The translations under genes and the position numbers were made by a program. The notes beneath the pieces were generated by a model. That model was not told the origin of the DNA, ran no database searches, and worked only from the letters and a program-made list of their open reading frames with translations. From Planctomycetota bacterium (GTDB taxonomy: Bacteria; Planctomycetota; Brocadiia; SM23-32): a stretch of 15,236 nt of DNA. The stretch's first letter is position 1, and each line of letters opens with the position of its first letter. Shown piece by piece: positions 14,421 through 15,236 of this stretch. Location of the stretch: positions 1 to 15,236 of the forward strand of contig JAGXLK010000008.1 in the NCBI GenBank assembly GCA_018334735.1, read 5' to 3'.

Positions 14421-15236
14421 TCAGCTCCTCTTCAACTCTATGAAATGCGCGCCGGGCGGAAGCGGATCGATAACAATATATTTCCCTTTTCGGTGGCAAA
14501 CCTGTTTTACGCCGTCGATTTCCACCCGACTGACTTCGCCTTGCCCTGCCGGCAATTCGGCGCGCGCGGCCGTATTAACGGGTATGTGCACTTCCATCTT
14601 GAAAACGTCCTCCGAATTTTCCAGGCGTACATCAATCGGTCCCCGGATTGTCGGCACCCTGCACTCCGCCGAGGTCAGGTCGCCAGATTGTGGTTGAATC
14701 AGGACCTTACCAAAACCTGGTCTCAGGGGACGCACACCCATCAAGCGGCGGGGGATCAGATTGGCCGGCGCCGCTCCCCAGGGATGGTTCCAGTCCAGAT
14801 TCTTCTTGTACTTCCAATCCCACCCCTCCCAGGTCATCGTCGCTCCCTCCTCCACCATATGCCCCCAGCTCCGGTCATCGGTAGACGTCAACAACTCAAG
14901 CGCGTAATCTTCCGCCCCTGTTCTGTAAAGAGCATCCAGGAGATGCTGCGCCCCATACACGCTGCATGCCATGCCCCGGGATCTGATGTGATCCAATACG
15001 CCCGGGATGCGATCTGCCGGGACCAGACCAAAGGCCAACGGAAAAAGATTCGCGTGCAGCGAGCCATGACCGCTTCCCTCACCGTCAATGTATCGGCCCG
15101 CTCCCCCATCAAAAAGTTTTTCATTGAAAGCCCTCTCAACAATACCGGCCCGGCGGCGGAAACAGTTCGCGTCTTCGAAACGCTCGGTGGCTTCCGCAAG
15201 ACGCGACATCAGCACCAGCGCGCGGTAATGAAAAGC
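14421..15236 (-). CDS. GH78 alpha-L-rhamnosidase, C-terminal part, cut by window end
   Basis: The last 271 residues of a second GH78 enzyme; the frame is open to the window edge (first visible residues AFHYRALVLMSRLAEA), so the real start is outside. Visible parts are the end of the (alpha/alpha)6 barrel (SLHANLFPLAFGLVP, VYGAQHLLDALYRTG), the motif EEGATMTWEGWDW whose Glu after Trp is the likely catalytic base, and LDWNHPWGAAPANLIPRRL. The C-terminal beta-sandwich runs from GVRPLRPGFGKV to the end (PLPPGAHFIEL). It differs clearly from the first GH78 protein: NHPWGAAP here against NHYAYGAV there. The two are therefore probably different subgroups with different linkages rather than a recent duplication. 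Transcription runs toward the prepilin gene, but the 442-base gap argues for a separate unit. Confidence 0.88.
   Translation of the reverse strand, partial: AFHYRALVLMSRLAEATERFEDANCFRRRAGIVERAFNEKLFDGGAGRYIDGEGSGHGSLHANLFPLAFGLVPADRIPGVLDHIRSRGMACSVYGAQHLLDALYRTGAEDYALELLTSTDDRSWGHMVEEGATMTWEGWDWKYKKNLDWNHPWGAAPANLIPRRLMGVRPLRPGFGKVLIQPQSGDLTSAECRVPTIRGPIDVRLENSEDVFKMEVHIPVNTAARAELPAGQGEVSRVEIDGVKQVCHRKGKYIVIDPLPPGAHFIELKRS

Noticed and set aside
1..15236. tRNA, rRNA, CRISPR array, insertion sequence, integrase or phage genes
   Set aside because: I found no regularly spaced repeats, no transposase or integrase motifs and no RNA gene sequence in the window; absence of tRNA is by eye only.

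Overview
The window looks like a piece of a polysaccharide-degradation region from a bacterium of the Planctomycetes-Verrucomicrobia-Lentisphaerae-Kiritimatiellae group. I infer this from the content: scattered carbohydrate-active enzymes with little operon structure, a prepilin gene of the [24 protein letters not shown] type next to a glycoside hydrolase, and single-copy CehA-like and ceramidase-like hydrolases. No rRNA, tRNA or other marker gene is present, so the phylum stays a guess.

Layout from left to right. A secreted GH42-like beta-galactosidase-type enzyme (150-2693, +) is followed by a convergent spacer unusually rich in perfect hairpins (2694-3072). A minus-strand pair comes next: a ceramidase-like hydrolase (6775-5336) and then a heparinase II/III-like lyase (5244-3073). 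They are divided by a divergent control region (6776-7047) from a plus-strand pair: a GHL10-type TIM-barrel glycosidase (7048-8007) and a CehA/McbA-type PHP metallohydrolase (8078-10036). The PHP gene converges on the decayed remnant of a prepilin gene (10534-10064, -). Upstream of that on the minus strand lie an intact prepilin gene (13978-13100) and a GH78 alpha-L-rhamnosidase (13064-10773), 35 bases apart and probably one transcript. A 442-base geneless spacer (13979-14420) then leads to the C-terminal part of a second GH78 rhamnosidase, cut by the window end.

How they may work together (inference). Two GH78 enzymes point to a rhamnose-containing glycan. The GH42-like enzyme has a signal peptide and would act outside the cytoplasm. 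The lyase, ceramidase-like, GHL10, PHP and first GH78 proteins have no visible signal peptide, so they may act on imported oligosaccharides. The four central genes are arranged around one divergent control region that carries a perfect 13-base inverted repeat. One arm of that repeat covers a start codon and the other covers a candidate -10 box, which suggests that both transcripts respond to the same signal. The most unusual items are this regulatory dyad, a structured repeat found in two distant spacers, and the pairing of prepilins with glycosidases, one pair intact and one decayed.
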